From: Polyangiaceae bacterium
Lineage (GTDB): Bacteria; Myxococcota_A; Polyangia; Polyangiales; Polyangiaceae
Direction of reading: 5' to 3'
DNA: 64,000 nt
Assembly: GCA_016715885.1 (NCBI GenBank)
Contig: JADJXL010000018.1
Location: 434,001-498,000, forward strand
Position numbers and translations under genes: made by a program. The notes under the pieces are model-generated. The model saw nothing but the letters and a program-made list of their open reading frames with translations. It did no database searches and had not been told where the DNA came from. Below are positions 27,169-36,760 of the stretch, one piece after another; the first letter of the stretch is position 1, and the number at the start of each line of letters is the position of its first letter.

Positions 27169-28712
27169 ATGACATCGTCGACTCGTCTTTTTGCCTCGCT
27201 TGCTTCGCTCCTTCTTGCTGCGCCATTTGCTGGTTGCATGGCCGAGCTGGATGAGCAGGACGAATTGGTTGCCGAGGAATCGCAGGCCCTTTCGGCCGAA
27301 ACGTGCAATGGCGTCGATGACGATGGCGATTTCATGATCGACGAGGGCGATGTATGCGAATTCGATAAGTACGCGGATGACACACACGAATACCTCGTCG
27401 TTCAAGATCAACGCAGCCAAGTTCTTGCCCAACGGGTCTGTCAAGGCCGCGGCATGAACCTCGCCCGCATTCAAAGCGCAGAGGAGAACGAATTCCTTCA
27501 GTCGTTCACGGACGATGCTGCATTCTGGATCGACGTGAACGACCGAGCTGCCGAGGAAGCTATCGGTACGAGGATGGCAGTGCGGCGACGTGGTACCATT
27601 GGGGCTTTTGCGAACCCAATAACAACTATAACGAAGATTGTGGTCTGATGTGGTCTTCGGGCGACTGGAGTGACATGAATTGCAAATTGATGAACAAGTC
27701 ATTTTGCGAGCTGCTCGATCCCGTCACGTGGGACGAAAGCAGCTTCGTCAGCGTAACGCGTGAAGGAACGACGCTCACGAAGACTGCGGGCATGTCGTGG
27801 GACGCTGGAGCATATTCGATCACGACGATTCCATCGGGTGAGGGATTCGTGCAGTTTACGACGGATGAAAACACGACCGCCAAAGTGGTAGGACTCACGT
27901 CGGATCCGGCTGGTACGGGATGGAACACGATCGATTACGCCATCATGTTGACGAAGGTTCCGAGCACGAATGAACCGGTCATTCAAATCTGGGAAAATGG
28001 TGGTTTTTCGGCCCGTAGTGTGAATGGTACGTACGCGCCGGGCGACGTGTTCCGCGTGGAGATCGTGGCCGGAGAAGTTCGATATTTGCGCAATGGTGCG
28101 CTCATGCATTCGCACGCCACGACGCCGACGTATCCTCTTTATGCGGACGCAACCCTCGGTGGAACCGCTGGAACGACCGTTGCCGACGTGAGCATGCGTG
28201 CGTGCCAAGGCCAGGCCAATTGCATTCCGCGCAATGCGTGGACGGCTGCCACGAACGTGCTTGCCGTTGGCAATCGCGTGAAAAAGGTCGCGGGCATGTC
28301 GTGGGATGCTGGCGCGGCGACCATTGCGAGCGTATCGTCGAATGGCGCGTACATGCGGTTCAAGTCGCCCGATAGTGGCGACAAGAAGGTTGGTTTCTCA
28401 ACGCCGCATACGAACTTCGAGCAGAGCAATGTGCAATATGGTTTCCAATTCAAGATGGTTTCGGGCGTGCCGCAAGCGGTGCCGTTGAAGCCCGGCGGCC
28501 AGAACTGGGACTGCCCAACGGTATCGTATACACCGGGTGTTGACACGTTCCAGGTCGAGCTCGTAGGAACGAATACGGTCGTGTACAAGAAAAACAGCGA
28601 AATCCACTGCACTTACACCGCGACAACCGCGCATCCGCCGTTGGTCAGCGGCGACGTAATCCTCGGTACGCCCGAATCCGAGGTCACGGATGTCTCGTTC
28701 GGCGCGCTGTGA
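27169..28712 (+). CDS. C-type lectin lipoprotein with MopE-like motif, one frameshift
   Basis: A secreted protein of about 514 residues once a missing base near 27565 is supplied. It has a signal and lipobox (PFAGC), a calcium-type motif CNGVDDDGDFMIDEG as in MopE repeats, then a C-type lectin domain: LVVQDQRSQVLAQRVC, WYHWGFCEPNNNYNEDCG and WSSGDWSDMNC, with the EPN and WSD residues of Ca-dependent sugar binding. The C-terminal half holds two related beta modules, each with GMSWDAGA. A GGAGG ribosome site precedes the ATG. It is probably exposed on the cell surface and binds glycans. Expression probably depends on sigma-54. Confidence 0.85.
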
Positions 28713-28746
28713 ACCACAAGTGGTCGGCATCTTTCCGATCTGCGGG

Positions 28747-28798
28747 TTGATCACTTGATCAATCTGATTGATGCACCGGATTGATCACTTGATCCATC
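28747..28798 (+). promoter_or_regulatory. Paired upstream activating sites for 28912 gene
   Basis: Two direct copies, TTGATCACTTGATCAATC at 28747 and TTGATCACTTGATCCATC at 28781, start 34 bp apart, about 113 and 79 bp before the GG of the -24 element. With the site at 26971 they give the consensus TTGATCAMTYGATCNATC. They are candidate binding sites for the activator encoded at 25161. Confidence 0.7.
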
Positions 28799-28857
28799 GA
28801 CCCCTGCTCGCCCGATCCAATCCCTGCAAATCCCCAGACTTCACCGATGTCGACCGC

Positions 28858-28875
28858 TTGGCACGACCCATGCTA
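28858..28875 (+). promoter_or_regulatory. Sigma-54 (-24/-12) promoter
   Basis: TTGGCACGACCCATGCT, with GG (28860/28861) and GC (28872/28873) ten bases apart. It matches the promoter at 27080 in sequence and in distance from the same 18-nt upstream element. It lies 37 bp before the ATG at 28912. Confidence 0.7.
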
Positions 28876-28911
28876 TCACTCCAGGCAGACACCGTTACAG
28901 GAGAAATCACC

Positions 28912-29184
28912 ATGCTTCGCTCCATTGCTACCTTTGCTTTTGCCGTCGTCGCGTCTGCCTTCGCCACCGGTTGCATTGCCGAATCAAACGAGCCTGCAGA
29001 CCTCATCTGGTACGACGACGAATTCGATGCTTGCTTTAGCTCGGGCAAGGATGGCAAGACCGTCCAAGTGCCCTGTGAAGAGTACGCAATGCCAGGCCTC
29101 GAGGAGCAAGCCGGCGAAACGTCAGGATGTACGGGTACGGCCTGTTGCGATGCGAAGCGGAACGATCCTGGCTACTGCAAGTGA
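28912..29184 (+). CDS. Small Cys-rich lipoprotein
   Basis: A 90-residue protein starting at 28912 behind AGGAGA. Signal MLRSIATFAFAVVASAF and lipobox FATGC give a lipid anchor. The mature part is acidic and has Cys residues at CFSS, PCEEY, GCTG, ACCD and YCK, likely disulfides. The sequence after the anchor (CIAE) resembles that of the lectin protein (CMAE). It shares upstream elements with that gene but has no lectin domain. Its 3' end converges with the kinase gene at 29192. Confidence 0.8.
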   Translation: MLRSIATFAFAVVASAFATGCIAESNEPADLIWYDDEFDACFSSGKDGKTVQVPCEEYAMPGLEEQAGETSGCTGTACCDAKRNDPGYCK

Positions 29185-29191
29185 AATGCAT

Positions 29192-31824
29192 TCAATCGCC
29201 GATGAGCCTTCGCACCTCGGTCATGCACGAGCGTTCCCATTCTTGCGTTGGCGAGCAGACCTCCAATGTGCGGCGCGCGAGGTCTCGTTTTCCCGCTTTC
29301 AGGTAAACGAGGGCACGAAAGACGGTATCCGAGCACGACGACCCAGCCGCCGTGCGTTCCAGCCATTCGACGGCGGCTTCCGGGTCGACACGTGAATATG
29401 CGTCGCCTACGGCCAATGCCGTTTCGGGAATTGTCGCGAGCTCGGATCGAAATTGCGCTTCGAGCTTTGCAAGGCGCCGTTCGAGGTCCGGCGCGAGCTT
29501 TTTGTGGCGCATGCCTTCCGCTTTTGCGAGGCCTCGCAACGTAGCAGCCTCGAATACGTGTCCGCCGCGGCTGCGGGAATCGACGCGAGCTCCTGTTCGA
29601 ATTCATGCCGAGCTTCTTCCGCCAGGCCTTTTCGCAAATACACCACACCTCGCAGCCAATGCGCATTTCTGACGGGCGACCCCGAACGACGGGTGAACGC
29701 CCGCGGCCCCAATCGTTCCTCTTCCTCTTGTAAAGCAAGCAGCGCGGCGCTCATGCGATCCGCCACGTTGATTTGTCCATGCAAGAGCGTGAATTCGACC
29801 AAGTGTTTGAGTCCTCGTGCGCGAAGCCCGCGATCGAGATCGAGGCTTTGTTCGAGTAGGCGGATGGCTTCGTCGTCCTGACAAACCAAATCACTGAGAC
29901 GCGCCAATGCATTGAAGACGAATGCCGAGCTCGGGGCCAATTGCAGCGCTTTTTGACATGCTTCGCGAGCATCTTTGATTTGCTTGTCCGTTGATCGTGC
30001 GCCCGCAACCGTCGCCACTTGCATGAGCCGACATCGCATGACCGCAGCATCGGGATCGTCGGGCGCAATCTTTTTTGCAGCATCCAGATCGACGATGGAT
30101 TGCGCAACCCGAGCCTCGAACGTGCCTGGACCTCCAACGGTGCGCAGATATGCGCGCTCCACGAGCGCCGGTAGATACGCGGAATCGAGTGTCAGTGCCG
30201 CATCGAGCAATGCCGTTCCCGCTTCCACATGCTGTCTTTTGGGTGCAGGACCGACCATTGCATAATATTGAAGGAGCTTGGCGCGGGCCTCGTCATTTTT
30301 CGTGCCGAGCGTCGCTTTTTGCCGCTTGCGCCAATGACGCACCAAGAGTTTCATTTCCTCGATCGTATCCAGACGCAACGTTGAAAGCGCCGCGGTTTCA
30401 TCGGGGTCGAGCGCCACCTCGACAGGCTCTGCGCGAAGCGCCTCGTCGGTTGCATTCACCGTCTCGATGTGAACGACGAGCCGCGGTTTGTCTCCGGTAC
30501 GCTGCACGCTGCCGCGTACGCGAAACACCGCGGATCTGTCCTCGTTGGCATCTCCATCCACGACGGCGATTTCGGGGATTGTCCGCAATGCATCGCGGAT
30601 CGATGCATGGGCGCTACGCGACAAACCATTCCACTTTTCTTCGCCCACCAGGTTCTCGAAGGGCAATACGACGAGCGGCGCCTTGTCGCCCGTGGGCCGA
30701 GTTTCAGGGACGATGCGGCTTTTCGTGTCGTTTTCTTCCGTCGCGTCGTCATCTCGCGAAAATGGGCGCCATTCGCGAATGTCGCCTCGAGGCAACTGGG
30801 CGAGCAGCATCAATGTACCGAAGAGAATGACCGGTGCAGCAGCGACCCAAAACCATCGTCGCCGACGAATCCCAACTGCTTTGGGTTTGAAAACCGGCTC
30901 CGTCGGTGCAAATGCTTCCGGCAGGCTCCGGGCTTCGCGTACACTTCGATTCTCGATCGATTCCCAGGTGCGAGGAAGGGCAGCCCCGAACGCCGCAGCC
31001 GAATCGAATCGGTCTTTCGGGTTTTCTGCGAGCGCCCGCGTGATGACAGCTCGCAATGCCGATTGCATGGGTTCTGCGAATCGATCGAACGCGAGTGGTT
31101 CGCCGGCAGCGATTGCACTTCGCGCGGATTCTGGCGATTGTCCCGTGAGAAGCTCGAATGCGACGAGTCCCAAGGCATACACGTCACTACGTACATCGAG
31201 CGTTTCGCCTCGAAGCTGCTCCGGCGACATATAGGCGGGCGTGCCCGCCGTATCCTCTTTCGTGCTTGCATCCGGGCGATATGCCAGGCCAAAATCGGCA
31301 ACGAGACAACGTCCGTCCTGACGAACCAGCACATTTTCAGGTTTGATGTCCCGGTGAATGATGCCTCGTTCGTGGGCGGCCGCGACACCATCGATGATTT
31401 GCCGCAGCATATGGGCAGCGCGGCCTGATTCAATGCAGCCGTCCATCAGAAGTTTTCGCAGTGTCGTGCCTTCGATGAGCTCCATCGTGAGAAACACGAG
31501 CGAATCGCTTTCACCGATATCGAAGACGCGGCAAACGTTGCTATGCGTAATCTTGCGAGCTATCTTGACTTCGTCGCGGAATCGAACGAGCGAAGTCGGG
31601 TCGCCCATGCGATCGGGCAAGATGACCTTCAAGGCGACGTCTTCGTCGAGCTTTCGATCATAGACGCGCCAAACGGCGCCCATGCCTCCGCGACCAAGAC
31701 GCTCACGCACTTCATAACGGCCGGCGATGTCCTGGCCGGGCCGAAGGAGCTCGCCTTTGTCGACGGGCCTTGCTTTCGGCGCTTCGTCTGCCGTGGGGAG
31801 GCCGGAGAGGAGCGGGTCGGTCAC
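29192..31824 (-). CDS. Ser/Thr kinase with membrane segment and TPR region, one frameshift
   Basis: After restoring one base near 29540 the gene encodes 877 residues. The N-terminal kinase domain has LGRGGMGAVW, IIHRDIKPENVL, VADFGLAY and GTPAYMSPEQL. A membrane segment (FWVAAAPVILFGTLMLLAQL) follows near residue 330. The periplasmic part starts with a TolB/FlgO-like strand set (LVVLPFENLVGEEKWNGL), then TPR-like helices (KALQLAPSSAFVFNALARL). The C-terminal 115 residues, in the other frame, continue the helices (LAKAEGMRHKKLAPDLERR). Such kinases are common regulators in myxobacteria; the target is unknown. Confidence 0.88.
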
Positions 31825-31904
31825 GCCGCGAGCGTATCCAATCGTTCGGCCGACGTCGATATTCTGGGAACTTTTGTTTGAGATTGGGTTACTCTATACG
31901 TTCG

Positions 31905-33860
31905 ATGTCCCGGATCGCCGCCGTCACGCTGGCCCTGTCGATCGTTGGGCACGCGCTTTTCCTGGGCTTCGGAGCGCCCCGGAAACGCGAAGTCCCGAAG
32001 GTGATCGAGCGTGGTGCGGGTCCAGCCGTCTTGGCCGCAACCGATACATTCGAACGCAAACAGCGCGCGCAGGCTCAGCGCCGGGCGCTCGTGGAGCAGG
32101 CGCGCGCGGATCGAGCGAAAGGGACGCTGCTTCTCGGGCGGTTCGTCCTCGATGCGAATCGAATCGACGCCGACGAAGACGGACAAATCTTCGAATACGA
32201 AAATGCCTTGTCGAAATACGAAAAACGTTTGTCGGACCTGCGCGAGGTGCTTCGCGACGAACCGTTCATCGTATTCGCTGTTTCGTCGACGTTTGGTGAT
32301 TTACGATATCATGGTCGCCCAGGCGGACGCATGGGTGATGCATTGCTCGATGGTGGTGGCTCGTGTGAGCAGGTCGCGCAGCTCGTCGTGGCAGCAGCAT
32401 TCGACGTGGGACGCGGCAAAGAGGTTTCTTTTCGAGTTTACGGCAAGCCTGGGCCGGATGGTGCTGCGCATCTTGCACCGATGGGAAAATACGATGGAAA
32501 GGATTTTGATTTGATGACGGGAAGTCCGGCGGCGCCAGGCGGTGCACGGGTTTTACCGGACGACCTTGTCGAGGTCTACGCGCGTGTGCACGGGCTTGCG
32601 CCGCCGCTCGAAGGCGCGCTCGCGAAAAAGGGCACGGGTAACGGTGCAGCGACGAGCGCGCGCGTGAATCAGCCGAACGCGGAGCCGGAACGCAGGTCAC
32701 TGGCATCGGGTTTTCCGCCGAATGATGATGGTTTTCCCGGGAGTTTACCGCTCTTTGCCGAACGAGCCATCAAACCGCCGATGATGGCGGGGACCGTGGA
32801 GAGCGGTGCGGACGATGCGGAAGTGGCGGCCGAACGTGCACGGCACTGTGCGTATTTCCTTCGCATGGCGTCGTTGAGTCCGTTGACGGTGGATGCGTTG
32901 CGCGCTGAATCTGATGACGAAGATGCGCTGTCGGTCGAAGCCGTGCGAGTTCCCAATGGGCCGCGTCTCGAGCGTGAGGCGCGTTTATTGCGAGCTGCGG
33001 AAGACCTTGCCACGAATCCATATGTCGACGCAGCCGACCATCTTTTGGGATATGCCTGCATGGCGGCGCTCGGCGAAGTGGCTGCCATTGATTTTTCATT
33101 GGCTGGAGAACGCCGGCTTGCGGCATTGGCGCTGGAAACGGGCAATCGAGGGCGCGCGGGTGGAAAGAAGCTGCTTGCCGACGTGAATTGGAAAAGCGCT
33201 GAGGGCGTCGCGACGACGAAGCGATTGCGAACCGATTTTGCAGGCAACTATTGGTTGCTCTTGTTTTTGGAGGGAGGCGACGACGTCGTGCTCGATTTGG
33301 CGCGTCGCGGCGATAGCGACGACTGGGGACGTATCAGCTCGATGGCTGCTTTGCTCCTTTATCCGAACACGCGGGCGCGAGCGCTCGACCTGATGACGAA
33401 ATTTTCCCGGCGCGAACAGGTCGATGTGATGCACGAGATATTCCATGCACATGACCATTTGCGGCCTTGGGCGACGAATTACGAATTCGACGTCCCGACG
33501 GAGGCTTCGGCTTCGGCGCAGACGTTTTTTCAAGTGTATCAAGTGTTTCGGCGTATCGCATTTCGTCTCTGGGAGGGACAGCGCGAACCCTCGGAGACCG
33601 TCGATGCATTTTTGATCGATGCGCGCGAGGCGGGGCTCGATATGGCCTGGCAAGCGGCGATCATCGATTATTATGCGCGCAACGTGCTCGGGCTCTATTC
33701 ACAGCGCAACAAGGGGCTCGAGATCATGTTGGCGTTGAAACGCGCCATGCAATACAACACGCATCCGTCGCTGGATCCGTTGCGTAGACAAATGGCGTAC
33801 ATCGAAGCTCAGGGGCGGCTCGACGTGCGTACGCTCGCAGATGCGTTTCGGCAGCGCTGA
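31905..33860 (+). CDS. Large secreted protein with transglutaminase-like Cys motif
   Basis: A 651-residue protein with a signal peptide or anchor (MSRIAAVTLALSIVGHALF). After a charged stretch there is DALLDGGGSCEQVAQLVVAAAFDVGRG, which resembles the start of a transglutaminase-like domain around a Cys; conserved His and Asp partners were not identified. The remainder is helical with Arg/Glu-rich parts and no further domain recognised. The start at 31905 follows the divergent kinase gene by 80 bp. It converges with the lipoprotein gene at 33862 with one base between. Confidence 0.78.
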   Translation: MSRIAAVTLALSIVGHALFLGFGAPRKREVPKVIERGAGPAVLAATDTFERKQRAQAQRRALVEQARADRAKGTLLLGRFVLDANRIDADEDGQIFEYENALSKYEKRLSDLREVLRDEPFIVFAVSSTFGDLRYHGRPGGRMGDALLDGGGSCEQVAQLVVAAAFDVGRGKEVSFRVYGKPGPDGAAHLAPMGKYDGKDFDLMTGSPAAPGGARVLPDDLVEVYARVHGLAPPLEGALAKKGTGNGAATSARVNQPNAEPERRSLASGFPPNDDGFPGSLPLFAERAIKPPMMAGTVESGADDAEVAAERARHCAYFLRMASLSPLTVDALRAESDDEDALSVEAVRVPNGPRLEREARLLRAAEDLATNPYVDAADHLLGYACMAALGEVAAIDFSLAGERRLAALALETGNRGRAGGKKLLADVNWKSAEGVATTKRLRTDFAGNYWLLLFLEGGDDVVLDLARRGDSDDWGRISSMAALLLYPNTRARALDLMTKFSRREQVDVMHEIFHAHDHLRPWATNYEFDVPTEASASAQTFFQVYQVFRRIAFRLWEGQREPSETVDAFLIDAREAGLDMAWQAAIIDYYARNVLGLYSQRNKGLEIMLALKRAMQYNTHPSLDPLRRQMAYIEAQGRLDVRTLADAFRQR

Positions 33861-33861
33861 T

Positions 33862-35820
33862 TTACTTGGGCACTTCGATGACCGCCACGGTCCATTGAGG
33901 GCTCACGTATTGTGCCGTAATGCTTTGCCCCGGTATCCAAAAGGCCGGCTGGCTCGGGTCTTCCGTACCGCTCGCCAATTTGGCTCGGTCGAGCGCCGTG
34001 ATCCATAGCTGCTTGCATTGCTTTTGCCCCTGCACCAGGCTGCACGTGCTGTTTTGCGGCGTGAGCCTATGCCCGTACGGCCGTTCGGATGCATACGCGA
34101 GCCAAACGTATTTCTTTCCCATGGTCGGCGCCCATTGAGGCCACGTGCTGCTCCAAACGTCATCCGGACCATTCGATGCCCCGCGTTCCAATTCGAGCAC
34201 CGTGCCATCACTGCGCCTTACGAGCGCAATTCGGCCGCTCAGGTTGATGAGCGATTGCTGCGTTTTGATGGACCACCAACCGTTTGCCCGCGTAAATGAT
34301 ACGATGGATCCATCCGGTGAAACGCTTGGAAGAACGTTGTTTTCTGCGGTATCCGGGTTTGCCCCTGCTGCTTCGGGGGCTGCAACGAGCACTTTGGGTG
34401 CACCGAATTCGAAGGAACCATCCGCATTGTACTTGACGGGCATTTCCACGATGGATCCGAGCACCGTGTCGTCGCCGAGCAATCGGACGTAGTTGATATT
34501 GCTGTCGTATGCGGTGAAGACGACGAAATCGCCGGCGGGGGACCAATCCGGCATCAGCGTGGCATGCCCGACAGTGGCTGGAATTTGCTGGACCATATCG
34601 GCGAAGTTGTTGGCAATGGCGGCATTCGTATCGGGATCCGTCAGGAGCAGGCGCACGGTTCCAGCCGTGTTTTGCGGGACGTTATCCGGCGCGGTGAAAA
34701 GCATTGCGGCGCGTGTCGTGGATTCGAGCGGATTGAACGAGGCATACGTGCCGCGAAGCGCCGGGCTCGGAGCGATCTTGGAAGCGTAGAGTTTTTGCGC
34801 ATCGTCGTAAGAAAGCGTCCCGAAGTTGAAGTTTCCACCATTGTATGAATACGAAAAACGCTTTCCATCACGCGAGATGCGATGGCATCCCGAGCACGGT
34901 TGTCCGGGTGAAAGTTGCGGGCTATTCGTCGGAAGTGGGACGTCGGTACCTTTGATGATGTCGAGCACGCGGAAGCTGCCGGTGGACGATTGCCACACAT
35001 AAATCGAGCTCTCGTCGATGCCGTCGGAGGTGATGATCATCGACCGTGGAGCGCTCGTGCGAAGCATCCCTTGCGCATTGATGCCTTCGACGGTGAGCGT
35101 CACGGGCGCATCGGGCGCGGACGCTCCTATCTTTTTCCAAATATCGGCTTGAAACAACAACTCGAGCCCCGTCGTGTAAATCGATATGTCTTCGATGACA
35201 TCGGGGCTCGATAGGCGCACGCGATACGCGACATTTCCATTGCCCTGCGACCACTGAGCTTCGATGGGCGGCAGGTTGGCCGGTAAAACCACGCCGTCTT
35301 CGGGGTATTCAATCACCGGTGCATTGGCTGGATCCGGGTCGACCATGGCCATGTCGAACGCCATTTGCGTCGATTCGTCCGTTCCCGGAAGGAACGCGCT
35401 GCCTTTCAGCGCAATCGTCAAATCCGCTTCGGCGTTCACGCCTTCGTACGTCGCGTGGATTTTTGTTTTCCCGCCGATCCCCTTCGTCGAGATGTTTCCC
35501 AAGTTTACATCGGCGATGTTCGTATTGTCGACCGACCATTCCACCTCGTTCGTGACGTCTTTTTCTTCTTCACCATCGCGCTTGGCGTATGCGCGGACGG
35601 TCGAGCTGCCTACGGCGTCATCGAGTCCTATGACGATGCCGGTCGTTACGGGATCGATGCGTAGCGAAAGTGAGGCCGGGGCATCGCTGCCAGCGTCGTC
35701 GCCTCCGCTCGTGGAGCTCGAGCTTTGCGCGGTACCGCCTGTGTCGGCGCAAGATGCCACGGCCAGGGCGCTCGAAGTGACGCAAATACCAAGAAGAAGG
35801 AGGGAATGGGAGAAGCGCAT
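33862..35820 (-). CDS. Lipoprotein with Ig-like domain, CxxCH motif and beta-propeller-like region
   Basis: A 652-residue lipoprotein (signal ending LAVASC). A bacterial Ig-like (Big2) domain lies near residues 50-140 (DNTNIADVNLGNISTKGIGG). A single CSGCH near residue 320 is a haem c-type site, then a PD40/TolB-like beta-propeller region (LMPDWSPAGDFVVFTA; PSVSPDGSIVSFTR). A second Cys pair (CSLVQGQKQCKQ) occurs near the C-terminus. This modular form is typical of large myxobacterial surface proteins; one haem site suggests an electron-transfer or sensor role, which is inferred. Divergent from the His-rich protein gene at 35913. Confidence 0.85.
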   Translation of the reverse strand: MRFSHSLLLLGICVTSSALAVASCADTGGTAQSSSSTSGGDDAGSDAPASLSLRIDPVTTGIVIGLDDAVGSSTVRAYAKRDGEEEKDVTNEVEWSVDNTNIADVNLGNISTKGIGGKTKIHATYEGVNAEADLTIALKGSAFLPGTDESTQMAFDMAMVDPDPANAPVIEYPEDGVVLPANLPPIEAQWSQGNGNVAYRVRLSSPDVIEDISIYTTGLELLFQADIWKKIGASAPDAPVTLTVEGINAQGMLRTSAPRSMIITSDGIDESSIYVWQSSTGSFRVLDIIKGTDVPLPTNSPQLSPGQPCSGCHRISRDGKRFSYSYNGGNFNFGTLSYDDAQKLYASKIAPSPALRGTYASFNPLESTTRAAMLFTAPDNVPQNTAGTVRLLLTDPDTNAAIANNFADMVQQIPATVGHATLMPDWSPAGDFVVFTAYDSNINYVRLLGDDTVLGSIVEMPVKYNADGSFEFGAPKVLVAAPEAAGANPDTAENNVLPSVSPDGSIVSFTRANGWWSIKTQQSLINLSGRIALVRRSDGTVLELERGASNGPDDVWSSTWPQWAPTMGKKYVWLAYASERPYGHRLTPQNSTCSLVQGQKQCKQLWITALDRAKLASGTEDPSQPAFWIPGQSITAQYVSPQWTVAVIEVPK

Positions 35821-35912
35821 GCTTTTCAGGATACAGCATTCGGCGATGAGGGAAACGAAAAAAGATTCCTCGGGCCGCTTCGAATGAGGTATCGTCGTGC
35901 GAGCGAGGGACG

Positions 35913-36521
35913 ATGGAACGCAGGGCCGTATTGGAGGCAGCGGTGGTGCTTTTGGTGGCGCCGATGCTGCCGCGTGAGGTGCGCGCGTGTGATGGGCGTG
36001 ATGGCACGGCGGAAGCGTGTGAGCGCCTGGTGGCGCGGATTGGCCGAAACCACGGACACGTTTTTCCCATTGGCGTTGCCGATGTGATGGCTGGCGTCGA
36101 AAAAACGTACGACCTTACTGGAACATCGGGGCACAAGCATTTGGTCACGGTCACGGCCAATGATTTCCTGCTCGTGCGGCGCGGCGAGCGCGTGCGGCTA
36201 CCATCGACGAAGGAAGGCGGCCATATTCATCGATTGATGCTCGAATGCGTGCCGCTCGTCGATCCGCCGTCACGCATCAACGTGTGTGACATTCAAGTGG
36301 GCGGCAAAGACGAGCACGAGTTCATCATTACGGCGGCCGACATGGCGGCCAAGGTCGAAAAGACGTACGATATTCACGGTTTGGCGAATCACCCGCATGC
36401 CGTCACGTTTACGCCTGCCGATTTTCGGGAGCTCGAAAACGGAAAGCAAGTTTCGATTCAAAGCTCGGTCACTGAAGGTCATTCGCATTTCGTGTACGTG
36501 AAATATTCGCGTAAAAGCTGA
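35913..36521 (+). CDS. Secreted His-rich protein with two homologous repeats
   Basis: A 202-residue protein with a signal peptide (MERRAVLEAAVVLLVAPML). The mature part has two copies of a roughly 75-residue unit: HGHVFPIGVADVMAGVEKTY, then HKHLVTVTANDFLLV and EGGHIH; and DEHEFIITAADMAAKVEKTY, then HPHAVTFTPADFREL and EGHSHFVY. Several His residues are conserved in both copies, which suggests metal binding. No family was recognised. The ribosome site is GAGGGA before the ATG at 35913. Confidence 0.82.
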   Translation: MERRAVLEAAVVLLVAPMLPREVRACDGRDGTAEACERLVARIGRNHGHVFPIGVADVMAGVEKTYDLTGTSGHKHLVTVTANDFLLVRRGERVRLPSTKEGGHIHRLMLECVPLVDPPSRINVCDIQVGGKDEHEFIITAADMAAKVEKTYDIHGLANHPHAVTFTPADFRELENGKQVSIQSSVTEGHSHFVYVKYSRKS

Positions 36522-36549
36522 CAGACCTGTTCGGAGATATGAAACCGCG

Positions 36550-36654
36550 GTAGAAGTGCAAATTTTCGGGCACTCGCGGTTCCCCCAAACTCGCCCGCTA
36601 CGCGGGCTCGAACAGTGGGACCCACCACGAGTGCCCGAAAATTCGCCCTTCTAC
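36550..36654 (+). repeat. MITE-like inverted repeat
   Basis: Outer arms 36550-36576 and 36628-36654 are 27 bp inverted repeats with few mismatches (left GTAGAAGTGCAAATTTTCGG, right CGAAAATTCGCCCTTCTAC). The 51-bp centre has a smaller hairpin, GCCCGC TAC GCGGGC. The right arm abuts the ppiB upstream region. No transposase gene is present. It could be a mobile miniature element or a structured RNA element. Confidence 0.75.
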
Positions 36655-36760
36655 CTTGTACAATAAAGCAGTCGCCGCCATTTGGGGATATGAAGAATCG
36701 CATGCGTCCAAATTTGGACGAGGAGCCAAACACCTCTGGCGTTGTGCACGAAGATGCGCT

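Noticed and set aside
36590..36630. tRNA-like text GGCTCGAACAGTGGGACCC
   Set aside because: There are no acceptor, D or anticodon arms; it is the centre of the inverted-repeat element.
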